NCBI RefSeq assembly: GCF_040655075.1
Contig: NZ_JBFAJC010000030.1
Location: forward strand, 59,651-123,650
Reading direction: 5' to 3'
From: Actinoallomurus sp040655075
GTDB lineage: Bacteria; Actinomycetota; Actinomycetes; Streptosporangiales; Streptosporangiaceae
Length of the DNA stretch: 64,000 nt
A program made the position numbers and the translations under genes. The notes beneath the pieces are model-generated. The model had not been told where the DNA came from, did no database searches, and was given only the letters and a program-made list of their open reading frames with translations. Positions 25,088 to 33,012 of this stretch are shown piece by piece (the stretch's first letter is position 1; each line of letters begins with the position of its first letter).

Positions 25088-28000
25088 CTATCCGTCGGTG
25101 GCGAGGGCGAAGACGTGCAGCGCGTTGGCGCCGCTTCCGCCCTGGCTGACGTTGGGGAGGGTCACGAACTGGACCTTCTTGCCGGCCTGCAGCTTGACGG
25201 TGGCCATGTAGAGGTGGACGGTCTGGTCCCTTCGCCCGCTGTTCTTGCTGTTGATGTAGGGAAGGGTGGCGACCGTGTCTCCGCCGCTGGACCACCAGTC
25301 GGGGAAGCTGATCGAGAACGGCTGGGTGGTGCCGTCGGTGTAGGTGATCACTCCGCTGCCCGAGGCGGTGCCGTTGTTGGCCGTCCCCAGGAAGGCGAGG
25401 TTCGCGCCCGATCCGGAGTAGTCGAACGCCTGCCCGCTGGAGAGGACGTTGTCCGCCTTGCCCGCCGGGACGTCCGGCCAGGTGAAGGTGAACCCGCCGT
25501 GGTCGACCTTGCCGCCCGGCGTGATGCCCACGCCCGCGAGGGCCTGGGCCGACAGGCTGAACTCGCCGCCGTCGAGGGTGCCCGCCGACGGGTTACCGTC
25601 ATCGGTGATCCCGATGTTGTTGTAGGCGGCGGCCAGCGACGCGTAGGGGATTCCGACGTTGGTGGCCGCGGCGCCGCTGCCCTGGCCGCCCTGGGCGGTG
25701 TAGGTGACCTTGGCCTGCAGGTCGTAGCCGTTGCGCGCCGCGTCGGCCGGGACCTTGACCGTCCAGGTGGTCTTGACCGTCTGACCGGCCGCGACCTGCG
25801 CGAACGTGGCGGGCGAGGTGGCCTCCGCGGTCCAGCCGTTCGGCGTGGACAGCGCCACCGTCACGTCGCTCAGCGCGTTCGGGCCGGAGTTGGTGAACGC
25901 GGTCGTGGCGGTGATGGAGCCGCCCGGTTCGACGGTCGAGGGCGCGGTGACCGAGAAGGGGTACTTGGCGCTGATGACGGCCGAGCCGGTGACGCCGCCC
26001 ACCTTCGCGGTGAGGGTCGTGACGCCGGAACCGACCACCTTGACGTGTCCGGCGTGATCGACCGTGGCCACGTGCGGGTCGCTGCTGCCGTAGTGGACGT
26101 TCGCGTGGGTCAGGTCGACGAAGGACTGGTCGTTGTTGACGGCCTCGACGATGTTGTCGGCGGTCACGGCCAGGTTGCGCTGCTCCTTCGAGTGGTCGGT
26201 GTCGTCCTTGATCCACTGGTTCTTGCCGGTCAGGTCGAGGGTGTCGCCGACCTTGTACTGGACCGCCTCGGGCTGGACGGTGACGTACTGGACCTTCGGG
26301 GTGATCCGCCCGGTGACCTGCACCGACGAGGAGGCGGCGATGTCGGCCGAGTCGGCCCCGACCTGGAACCGATAGGTGCCATCCGGTACGAACGAACGCA
26401 TCGCCTTGGCGTCCCACACCGACAGGTCGGCGACGTTGACCGTGAGGGAGACGTGCTCGGTGGCACCGGGCCGCAGCACCGCGGTCTTCTTGAAGCCCAC
26501 CAGCCGCTTCCTGGGCATCTCGACGCCCGGGACGCTGAACGGGGTCGCGGCGTACAGCTGAGCGACCGTGGCGCCGGCGACGTGGCCGGTGTTCTTTACG
26601 TCGAACCGGACGGTGACCTTGCCGTTCGCGTTCACCGAGCCGGTGTTCGCCCGGATGTGGGAGTAGGCGAAGCCGGTGTAGCTCTTGCCGTAGCCGAAGG
26701 GGTAGGTGGGGGTACCGGTGAAGTACCGGTAGGTACGGCCGATCCCGCCGGTGCCCGCCGGCGTGATGTTGTAGTTGGACATGGCCGGCAGCTGGGAGTC
26801 GTCCTTGTACCAGGTGAAGTTCAGGTGCCCGCTCGGGTTCTGCCTGCCCGTCAGCACATCGGCCAGCGCCGTGCCCTGACTCTCGCCGTTGAACCCGCTG
26901 AAGACGATCGCGGGGAACTTCGCGGCGACATCGTCGATCTTGACCGGGCCGCCCGCCTGCATCACCAGCGCCATCTTGCCGTTGCCCAGCGCGGTGGCCT
27001 GGTCGATCAGTGAGTGGTAGTTGCCCGGGATCGCGAGCGTGGTCCGGTCCTTGCCCTCATCGGCCACTCCGTGGTCGGTGCCCACGAACACGATGACCAG
27101 ATCGGCGCTCTTGATGTCGGCCTTGGTCTGGTCGCCGAGCACCGCCGGGGTGGTGGCCGTGGTCGAGGTCTTGGCGTCGTCGAAGACGATCGAGGCGCCC
27201 GGGTTGGCGGCCTTGACCGCGTCGGTGATGCCCTTGACCGCGCTGACCTGCAGCGTCGGCTCGCCCGAGTAGTTGCCCAGGTTCACCGTGTTCGCCTGGT
27301 CGCCGAGGATCACGACCTTGTCCAGCTTCGAGGCGTTCAGCGGCAGGAGGGGGTTCTTCGTGCTCGGTACGTCATCGTTCTTGAGCAGGACGAGCGAGTT
27401 GTCGGCGACCTTGGCGGCCAGGGCCTGGTGCTCGGGGCTCTGAATGACATCCTTGGTGATCCTGGTGTACTTGACCCGGTCCGGCGAGTCGAACTCCCCG
27501 GTCCGCATCCGGACGGTGAACAAGTGCACCAGCGCGGTGTCCACGACACCCTCGCTCAGCGCGCCGGCGTCGATCGCGTCGCGGATGTTCTGCGCGGTGG
27601 CCTCGTCACCGGTGCAGTTGACATTGGTCCCGGCGCGCAGCGCGTACGCCTGCCCGCCCGCCTGACCGGACAGCGTGGTCCCGGTCGCGGTATTCGTCCA
27701 GGTCGGGTTGTCCTTGTGGTCCGTGGTCCAGCCCGGCGGCGCCCAGTCGTGGCCGCCGTACGGCAGCCGCCAGGTCGTGCCGACGGCGCCGCAGTCGGAG
27801 GTGATGTAGCCGTTGAACCCGTACGTCCGCTGGGCGAGCTGGTTCACGGTGTAGGTGTTCGCGACCGCCGGGGTGCCGTTGATGGCGTTGTAGGAGCTCA
27901 TCAGCCCCGAAACATGGTCCTTCTCGATCAGGTCACGGAACTGGGCGGTGTAGTACTCCCGCAGCGTCCGGTCGTCGGTGTCGGAGCTGATCCCGGTGCG

Positions 28001-28714
28001 GTTGTTCTCGGTGTTGTTCAGCGCGTAGTGCTTGGCCGTCGCGGCGACCTTCAGATAGCCGGTCGTGGACTTACCGCTCTGGCTCTGACCTTGGTAGCCG
28101 TTGACGAACGCGCCGGCCAGCTGCCCGGCGAAGTAGGGGTCCTCCCCGAACGCCTCATCGGTCCGGCCCCACCGCGGGTCCCGATCCAGGTTGACCGTCG
28201 GCGCCCAGTACGTCAGCGAGCCGTAGTCGTTCTTGTCCGGCCCGAGGTTGTTCTGCCCGACGCCCCACAGCGACTTGTCCAAGAAGCCGCGTGCCTCGTC
28301 GGAGATCGCCGTCGTCTCGGCGTAGATCAGCCGCGGGTCCCACGACATCGAGGAGGCGAAGTTGGTCGGAAAGGACGTGGCGTGCACCCCACCCGAGGCC
28401 GAGCCGTGGTCGGTGTCGGCGCCCAGCGTGTTCACCCCGTGCTGGCCCTCGTTCCAGTAGGTGTACCGCTGCACCCCCAGCCGCGGGATGGCTGGTGCGT
28501 CGTTGGTGTGCAGCTGGGCGGCCTTCTCGTCCAGCGTCATCCGCGACACCAGGTCCGCGGCGCGTTCCTCGAAGGAGTAGTGGGGGTCCAGGTAGATCGG
28601 CGTCGTGTCCGCGTGCGCCGGCGAGGCCGAGACACCGGCCAGACCGAGCGCGCAGGCGAACGAGCACAGTGCGGCGAGGAAGGAGCGCCGCCGCGGGGAG
28701 GGGCGTCGTGCCAT
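25088..28714 (-). CDS. Secreted GH3 beta-glycosidase with Ig-like C-terminal modules
   Basis: A 1208-residue exported enzyme with an Arg-rich, possibly Tat signal (RRRSFLAALCSF; cleavage near AHA). GH3 N-terminal barrel, about 45-400: FEERAADLVSRMTLDEKAAQ, YWNEGQHGV, AKHYALNN, and the nucleophile Asp307 in YITSDCGAVG. The SDC form with the YWNE motif is like the beta-xylosidase/alpha-arabinosidase branch as well as some beta-glucosidases. GH3 C-terminal domain about 430-690 and Fn3-like about 700-790 follow. A BIG2 domain, a NEW3 domain and an NPCBM-like end complete it. ATG 28714 has GGGAG upstream. It probably cleaves oligosaccharides released by the other hydrolases of the island. Confidence 0.92.
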   Translation of the reverse strand: MARRPSPRRRSFLAALCSFACALGLAGVSASPAHADTTPIYLDPHYSFEERAADLVSRMTLDEKAAQLHTNDAPAIPRLGVQRYTYWNEGQHGVNTLGADTDHGSASGGVHATSFPTNFASSMSWDPRLIYAETTAISDEARGFLDKSLWGVGQNNLGPDKNDYGSLTYWAPTVNLDRDPRWGRTDEAFGEDPYFAGQLAGAFVNGYQGQSQSGKSTTGYLKVAATAKHYALNNTENNRTGISSDTDDRTLREYYTAQFRDLIEKDHVSGLMSSYNAINGTPAVANTYTVNQLAQRTYGFNGYITSDCGAVGTTWRLPYGGHDWAPPGWTTDHKDNPTWTNTATGTTLSGQAGGQAYALRAGTNVNCTGDEATAQNIRDAIDAGALSEGVVDTALVHLFTVRMRTGEFDSPDRVKYTRITKDVIQSPEHQALAAKVADNSLVLLKNDDVPSTKNPLLPLNASKLDKVVILGDQANTVNLGNYSGEPTLQVSAVKGITDAVKAANPGASIVFDDAKTSTTATTPAVLGDQTKADIKSADLVIVFVGTDHGVADEGKDRTTLAIPGNYHSLIDQATALGNGKMALVMQAGGPVKIDDVAAKFPAIVFSGFNGESQGTALADVLTGRQNPSGHLNFTWYKDDSQLPAMSNYNITPAGTGGIGRTYRYFTGTPTYPFGYGKSYTGFAYSHIRANTGSVNANGKVTVRFDVKNTGHVAGATVAQLYAATPFSVPGVEMPRKRLVGFKKTAVLRPGATEHVSLTVNVADLSVWDAKAMRSFVPDGTYRFQVGADSADIAASSSVQVTGRITPKVQYVTVQPEAVQYKVGDTLDLTGKNQWIKDDTDHSKEQRNLAVTADNIVEAVNNDQSFVDLTHANVHYGSSDPHVATVDHAGHVKVVGSGVTTLTAKVGGVTGSAVISAKYPFSVTAPSTVEPGGSITATTAFTNSGPNALSDVTVALSTPNGWTAEATSPATFAQVAAGQTVKTTWTVKVPADAARNGYDLQAKVTYTAQGGQGSGAAATNVGIPYASLAAAYNNIGITDDGNPSAGTLDGGEFSLSAQALAGVGITPGGKVDHGGFTFTWPDVPAGKADNVLSSGQAFDYSGSGANLAFLGTANNGTASGSGVITYTDGTTQPFSISFPDWWSSGGDTVATLPYINSKNSGRRDQTVHLYMATVKLQAGKKVQFVTLPNVSQGGSGANALHVFALATDG

Positions 28715-28956
28715 CAGGAGGCTCCCTGATCATGAAGTTGACGGAGGTGAAACACGCGCCGCTGCCGACGGCGCTGCGTCCTCCCTTCGCGGGTCGAGCC
28801 CCCGACCGGACCAGATCGAATCCCCCGTACGTACAAGACCGCCCTGCGATGCCAGGTTTAGGCGTACATTGCGGGATGGTTATCTGACATGGGCATAGTT
28901 ACGATGACATTAAGCACAAGTCAGCGCAAGGTCCGGCTGAGGACGGCTCCATTAGG
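28715..28956. promoter_or_regulatory. Divergent region between GH3 and ROK 2
   Basis: 242 bases without a gene. The ROK-proximal half is AT-richer than its surroundings and carries AGTTACG at about 28897-28903, a motif also found before ROK 1. No clear -35/-10 pair can be assigned by eye. Confidence 0.35.
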
Positions 28957-30171
28957 TTGAATCCGAACGAAATCCGAGACGAGGAGTCAGCGATCGACAC
29001 CCCACTGAACCTGCGGGAGGTGGGCCGGCTCCGGGTGCTGCAGGCCTTGTTCGACACCGACAGCACGAGCCGCTCCGAACTCGTCCAGATCACCGGCCTG
29101 TCCCGGGCCACCGTCTCCTCGCTCGTCGCGGACCTGCTCGCGGCCGATCTGGCCGAGGAGAGCGAACCGGACGGCCAGACACGGCCCACCGGCCGCCCCG
29201 CGCAGTCCCTGACCCTGCGCGCGCCCGCGGCGTACGCCATCGGCGCCGATATCGGCCACCAGCACGTCCGGGTGGCGCTGTGCGACCTGAACGGCGCCCC
29301 CATCTGGAACGACGCCGTGGTCACCGACGTCGACCGCGCCCCCGGCGAAACACTCGACCTGACCGCCGACCTGATCCAGCGAGCACTGCGGGAACGGAAC
29401 ATCGACCAAGAGCGCGTGCTCGGCCTCGGCGTCGACATCGCCGCTCCCGTCCGCGTCCCCAGCGGCGTCCTGGAAGCCCACGGCATCATGCCCGGCTGGG
29501 TCGGCGTGCAGCCCGGCGCCGAGCTTCAGCGGCGCACCGGCCTGCCCACGCAACTGGCCAACGACGCCAACGCGGGTGCCCTGGCAGAACGCAGATACGG
29601 CGCCGGCCGCAACGTCGAGGACATGATCTACATCCGGCTGTCCGCCGGGATCGGCGCCGGAATCATCTCCGGCGGCCAGCCGCTGCACGGCTCCGGCGGG
29701 CTCGCCGGCGAGATCGGCCACATCCGGTCAGCCCCGGACGGGCGCGTCTGCCGCTGCGGCAACCGCGGCTGCCTGGAGACCGTCGCCAGCCCGGTCGCCA
29801 TCGCCCGTCTCCTGGAGAACAGCTGGGGGTACCCGGTCGCCGTCTCCGACCTGCTCCCCCTCATCAAGGCCGGCGACCGGGGCGCCGTTCACGCGCTGCA
29901 GGACGCGGCCGAAGAGATCGGCCGCGTCCTCGCCAACCTCGTCACCATGCTCAATCCGGAGCTCATCGTGGTCGGCGGCGACCTCGCCCGTGCCGGCGAA
30001 CGGCTCATCGAGCCGATCACCCGTGCCATCCGCCGCTACGCGCTCGCCCCGGCCGCCGAAGCCGTCCAGATCACCAGCGGGCAACTCGGCGACCACGCCG
30101 AGGTCCTCGGTGCCGCCGGCATGGTCCTCGCCGACGCCCCTCGCCTCCTCACCGCCGCCCTCGCCCGGTGA
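28957..30171 (+). CDS. ROK family transcriptional regulator (paralogue 2)
   Basis: A 404-residue close paralogue of the ROK protein at 14771. It has a winged helix-turn-helix (RSELVQITGLSRATVSSLVA), a ROK domain (GADIGHQHVRVALCDL), the zinc-type motif CRCGNRGCLE and GLAGEIGHI. It should repress glycosidase genes until a sugar is present. TTG 28957 is the first possible start but has a poor ribosome site. As in paralogue 1, GAGGAG (28981-28986) lies six bases before an ATC (28993), and the conserved protein begins there (IDTPLNLREVGRLRVL), suggesting an AUC start. It is divergent from the GH3 gene, its most likely target. Confidence 0.9.
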   Translation: MNPNEIRDEESAIDTPLNLREVGRLRVLQALFDTDSTSRSELVQITGLSRATVSSLVADLLAADLAEESEPDGQTRPTGRPAQSLTLRAPAAYAIGADIGHQHVRVALCDLNGAPIWNDAVVTDVDRAPGETLDLTADLIQRALRERNIDQERVLGLGVDIAAPVRVPSGVLEAHGIMPGWVGVQPGAELQRRTGLPTQLANDANAGALAERRYGAGRNVEDMIYIRLSAGIGAGIISGGQPLHGSGGLAGEIGHIRSAPDGRVCRCGNRGCLETVASPVAIARLLENSWGYPVAVSDLLPLIKAGDRGAVHALQDAAEEIGRVLANLVTMLNPELIVVGGDLARAGERLIEPITRAIRRYALAPAAEAVQITSGQLGDHAEVLGAAGMVLADAPRLLTAALAR

Positions 30172-30216
30172 ACCAGCCCACGGCACAGGGTGGGCCGTCG
30201 ATTGAGACTCGGGTGG

Positions 30217-30251
30217 GAGCATCGCCGTCGATGGCGGCCTGACCCAAGGCC
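30217..30251 (+). pseudogene. Scar of an SDR gene 3' end
   Basis: The 28 bases from 30217 nearly repeat the last codons of the SDR gene at 13226-13252 (SIAVDGGLT) with one change, and the similarity continues a few bases past the stop. The stop codon itself is altered (TAG to CAA). It is a relic of an SDR gene or a duplication, not a coding sequence. Confidence 0.5.
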
Positions 30252-30255
30252 CCCG

Positions 30256-30966
30256 TCAGGCCGTCCGGTCGGCCGCCGCGATCGGTCCGGACGGATCGGT
30301 GATCTGGCCGTGACCGGTCAGGCGACGGACGGCGTCCTGCATGTGCTCGTCCAGCAGGGCGTACAGCCGCGCCTCGTCGCCCGCGCGCAGGGCCTCGATG
30401 ATCGCGGCGTGCTCCTCGACCAGCTCCACCGGCATCGGGTATTCCCCCGCCAGCGCGGTCATGCACATCCGGGTCTCGACGAACAAGGTCTCCGCCATCC
30501 GCTTCAGCCGGACGCTGCCCGACTCCTCGACGAGCACCTGGTGCAGCTCCATGTCGGCCGCGCTGAGGGCGGCCGGGTCTCCCTTGCGAGCAGCGGTGGC
30601 CATGGCGCGGTGCACCTTGGCCAGACGGTCGGCGGTACGTTGCGGATTCTGCTGCAGCACCAGACGGCAGGCGGCGGACTCGATGGCCGTCCGGGCGAGG
30701 TAGATGTCGCGTACATCGTCTTCGTTCAGGGTCATGACGAACACACCACGGTGAGGCACACTACGGGCGATGCCCTGTTGCACGAGGCGTTGCATGGCCT
30801 CGCGCAACGGGCCGCGGCTGACGCCGAGCTGCGCGGCCAGCTCCGCCTCACCGAGCTGAACGCCCGGTGGAAGCGTGCCGTCCATGATCGCGTCGGTCAG
30901 CCGAGAAGCGATGATGGTCACCGCCGGTTCTCGTTTGAGCGGCCGCAGCGTTCTCGATTCCGCCAT
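30256..30966 (-). CDS. GntR family regulator, FCD type
   Basis: A 236-residue FadR-like regulator. The N-terminal winged helix has AIMDGTLPPGVQLGEAELAA and the recognition segment GVSRGPLREAMQRLVQQG. The C-terminal all-helical FCD domain (about 90-220) includes RTAIESAACRLVLQ and ELHQVLVEESG, with Asp/His residues that bind metal and carboxylate ligands in this family. The gene follows the racemase-like gene by 18 bases on the same strand. Palindromes TTGTYGACAA near several promoters of this cluster have the form FCD regulators bind, so it probably controls the whole cluster. Confidence 0.92.
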   Translation of the reverse strand: MAESRTLRPLKREPAVTIIASRLTDAIMDGTLPPGVQLGEAELAAQLGVSRGPLREAMQRLVQQGIARSVPHRGVFVMTLNEDDVRDIYLARTAIESAACRLVLQQNPQRTADRLAKVHRAMATAARKGDPAALSAADMELHQVLVEESGSVRLKRMAETLFVETRMCMTALAGEYPMPVELVEEHAAIIEALRAGDEARLYALLDEHMQDAVRRLTGHGQITDPSGPIAAADRTA

Positions 30967-30984
30967 GGTGCGTTCGTTCCTTCG

Positions 30985-31749
30985 TCAAGGCCGCTCCTCA
31001 GTTCCCACAGGAGCGGTGATGTGGGTGCTTCGAAAAAGGGAGCCGAGCCCATCCCGCGGCCGGGTGTCGCCCGCCAACCGAAGGCCCTCCCACACGCTGA
31101 CCTGATTCGCCGTCAAGACCGGCTTGCCAACGGCCTCTTCCAGCTCGTCGAGCCATGCGGCGGTGTGCAGCGCGGTATCGGGAAGAAGCACGGCATCGGC
31201 GTCGGGGTGATCGTTCGAACGCGCCAACTCGAGCACCTGCTCGCGCCCGAGCGTGCCCACCTCCGCCGCGGTGATGATGCCCCGGCCGGAGACCTGGATG
31301 ACTTCGGCACCCGAGGCCTCGAGGAAGCGGACGAAATAGGCCGCGACGTCCTCGGGATAGGTGGCGCCCACCGCGAGGCGGCGCACGCCCAGTGCCCGCA
31401 CCGCGTGAGCGAAGGCGAAAGAGGTGCTGGACGCCGGCAGGCCGCTCACCCGCGAGAGCTCCTCGATCTGCCGCCGTGCGCCGTCCCATCCGTAGATGAA
31501 ACTGGCGCTGGTGCAGGCCCACACCACCGCGTCGACATCGTGTTCCTTGAGCCGTCCCACCCGGTCGGCCAACCGGTGGATCGCCCCCATCTCCAGCAGA
31601 GCGTCCACACGGTGGGCGTCCTCCCCGATGTCCGTATGAACGAGGGGAAGCCGGACCCCGCCCGCGACCTTGCTCTCCAGCAGCGGGTAGTCGTCCTCCG
31701 CGGAATATCCCGGGTAAAGGAATCCCACCGTCGCGGTCCGGTCAGTCAT
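30985..31749 (-). CDS. Asp/Glu racemase-superfamily enzyme (maleate isomerase/AMDase-like), one-cysteine variant
   Basis: A 254-residue member of the aspartate/glutamate racemase superfamily (maleate cis-trans isomerase, arylmalonate decarboxylase, hydantoin racemase). The N-terminal half has the first catalytic-cysteine motif, WACTSASF. At the second position, where two-cysteine enzymes have a motif such as SCTN, this protein has LLPDTALHT, with Asp in place of Cys. It should therefore not be a classical two-base racemase; isomerase or decarboxylase-like chemistry is more likely. It is divergent from a D-2-hydroxyacid dehydrogenase and upstream of the GntR gene. Confidence 0.82.
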   Translation of the reverse strand: MTDRTATVGFLYPGYSAEDDYPLLESKVAGGVRLPLVHTDIGEDAHRVDALLEMGAIHRLADRVGRLKEHDVDAVVWACTSASFIYGWDGARRQIEELSRVSGLPASSTSFAFAHAVRALGVRRLAVGATYPEDVAAYFVRFLEASGAEVIQVSGRGIITAAEVGTLGREQVLELARSNDHPDADAVLLPDTALHTAAWLDELEEAVGKPVLTANQVSVWEGLRLAGDTRPRDGLGSLFRSTHITAPVGTEERP

Positions 31750-31798
31750 GCGTCAGCGCCCTTTCGAAGCAGGGGACAGTCTAAGTCGCCTTGCAGCC

Positions 31799-31916
31799 TG
31801 TTGACATTCGGCAATAAGTCGGGCCGTGGCCGAGGAGAGTGGCGCGTGCCGAACCACCTCGGCATCAATATGTAGATTGTTGACAACAGTAGGAACGGGT
31901 ACCTAGCGTGTCAACA
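31799..31916. promoter_or_regulatory. Operator-like TGTTGACA sites between racemase and dehydrogenase genes
   Basis: Three related sites lie in the 258-base divergent region: TGTTGACA at 31799-31806; the palindrome TGTTGACAACA at 31878-31888; and TGTCAACA, the reverse complement of the first, at 31909-31916. They match the TTGTCGACAA sites near 36693 and 37910 and are probably bound by the neighbouring GntR/FCD protein. Confidence 0.6.
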
Positions 31917-32007
31917 CCATGACGAGGCGGCGTTTTCGGATGCCCGGAAGGCTCCCTGCCCGGGCATTCGGGACCCCAGCACGTCGCAGCGATCTGAAGG
32001 GCGCCTG

Positions 32008-33012
32008 ATGAGCGAGACCGGACCCCCTGTCGTCGTGGTTCTCGGGGACGACAGACCACCGCTCCTGGAACGTATAGGTCAGGCGGCCCGGCTACGGCAG
32101 GTCACGCAGAAGGGCCTGCGGGAGGCACTGGCGGAGGCCGACGTCCTCTTGGTGTGGGACTTCCTGACCGATGCTCTGCCCGAGGCCTGGCCGGACCACG
32201 GCGGACCACGGTGGGTGCACACCGCCAGCGCCGGTGTGGATCGCCTGATGTTCCCCGCGCTGATCGACTCGGACGCCACGATCACCAATTCCCGTGGGGT
32301 CTTCGAGCGGCCGATCGCCGAGTACGTGGCCGGCCTCGTACTGGCCATGGCCAAGGATCTGGCCGGCACGTACGACCTGCAACGCTCGCGCGTCTGGCGG
32401 CATCGGGAGACGGAACGGGTGGCCGGCACCTGTGCCGTGGTGGTGGGCGGCGGCCCCATCGGGCGCGCCACGGCTCACCTGCTGTCCGCGCTCGGCCTGC
32501 GAACGGCACTCGTGGCACGCACCGCCCGTGAGGCCGATCCGGACTTCGGCCGCGTCCATGGCTTCGCCGAGTTGCCCCGGCTGCTTCCGGAGGCGGACTG
32601 GGTGGTCAGTGCCGCGCCGCTGACCGACGAGACGACCGACATGTTCGACGCCGCGGCGTTCGGCCGGATGAAGCGGGGCGCACGCTTCATCAACGTCGGC
32701 CGCGGCCCGCTGGTCGTCGAGGACGACCTGGTGGCGGCGCTGCGCGAGGGCCGGCTGGGAGGGGCGGCCCTGGACGTGTTCCGGGAGGAGCCGCTGCCCG
32801 GCGACAGCCCGCTGTGGCAGACCCCCGGGCTGCTCGTCTCCCCGCACATGTCGGCTGACACGCACGGCTGGCTGGAAGATCTCGCCGAGGTCTTCCTGAG
32901 CAACTTCGAGCGCTGGGTGACCGGTCGGCCCCTGCACAACATCGTGGACAAGAAGCTGGGATACGTGCCCGTGGCCACGGCGGACACCCCGAAGATCGAG
33001 GAGGGCATCTGA
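32008..33012 (+). CDS. D-2-hydroxyacid dehydrogenase
   Basis: A 334-residue NAD(P)-dependent dehydrogenase of the D-isomer-specific family (reduces 2-keto acids or oxidises D-2-hydroxyacids). The Rossmann motif VVVGGGPIGRATAHLL is a GxGxxG variant. The catalytic Arg is probably in NVGRGPLVVEDDL, the Glu in FREEPLPGDSPLW and the His in SPHMSADTHGW. The ATG at 32008 starts a two-gene unit: the stop overlaps the amidase start (TGATG). The substrate is unknown; the context with an amidase and racemase-like enzymes suggests a carboxylic-acid intermediate. Confidence 0.93.
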   Translation: MSETGPPVVVVLGDDRPPLLERIGQAARLRQVTQKGLREALAEADVLLVWDFLTDALPEAWPDHGGPRWVHTASAGVDRLMFPALIDSDATITNSRGVFERPIAEYVAGLVLAMAKDLAGTYDLQRSRVWRHRETERVAGTCAVVVGGGPIGRATAHLLSALGLRTALVARTAREADPDFGRVHGFAELPRLLPEADWVVSAAPLTDETTDMFDAAAFGRMKRGARFINVGRGPLVVEDDLVAALREGRLGGAALDVFREEPLPGDSPLWQTPGLLVSPHMSADTHGWLEDLAEVFLSNFERWVTGRPLHNIVDKKLGYVPVATADTPKIEEGI

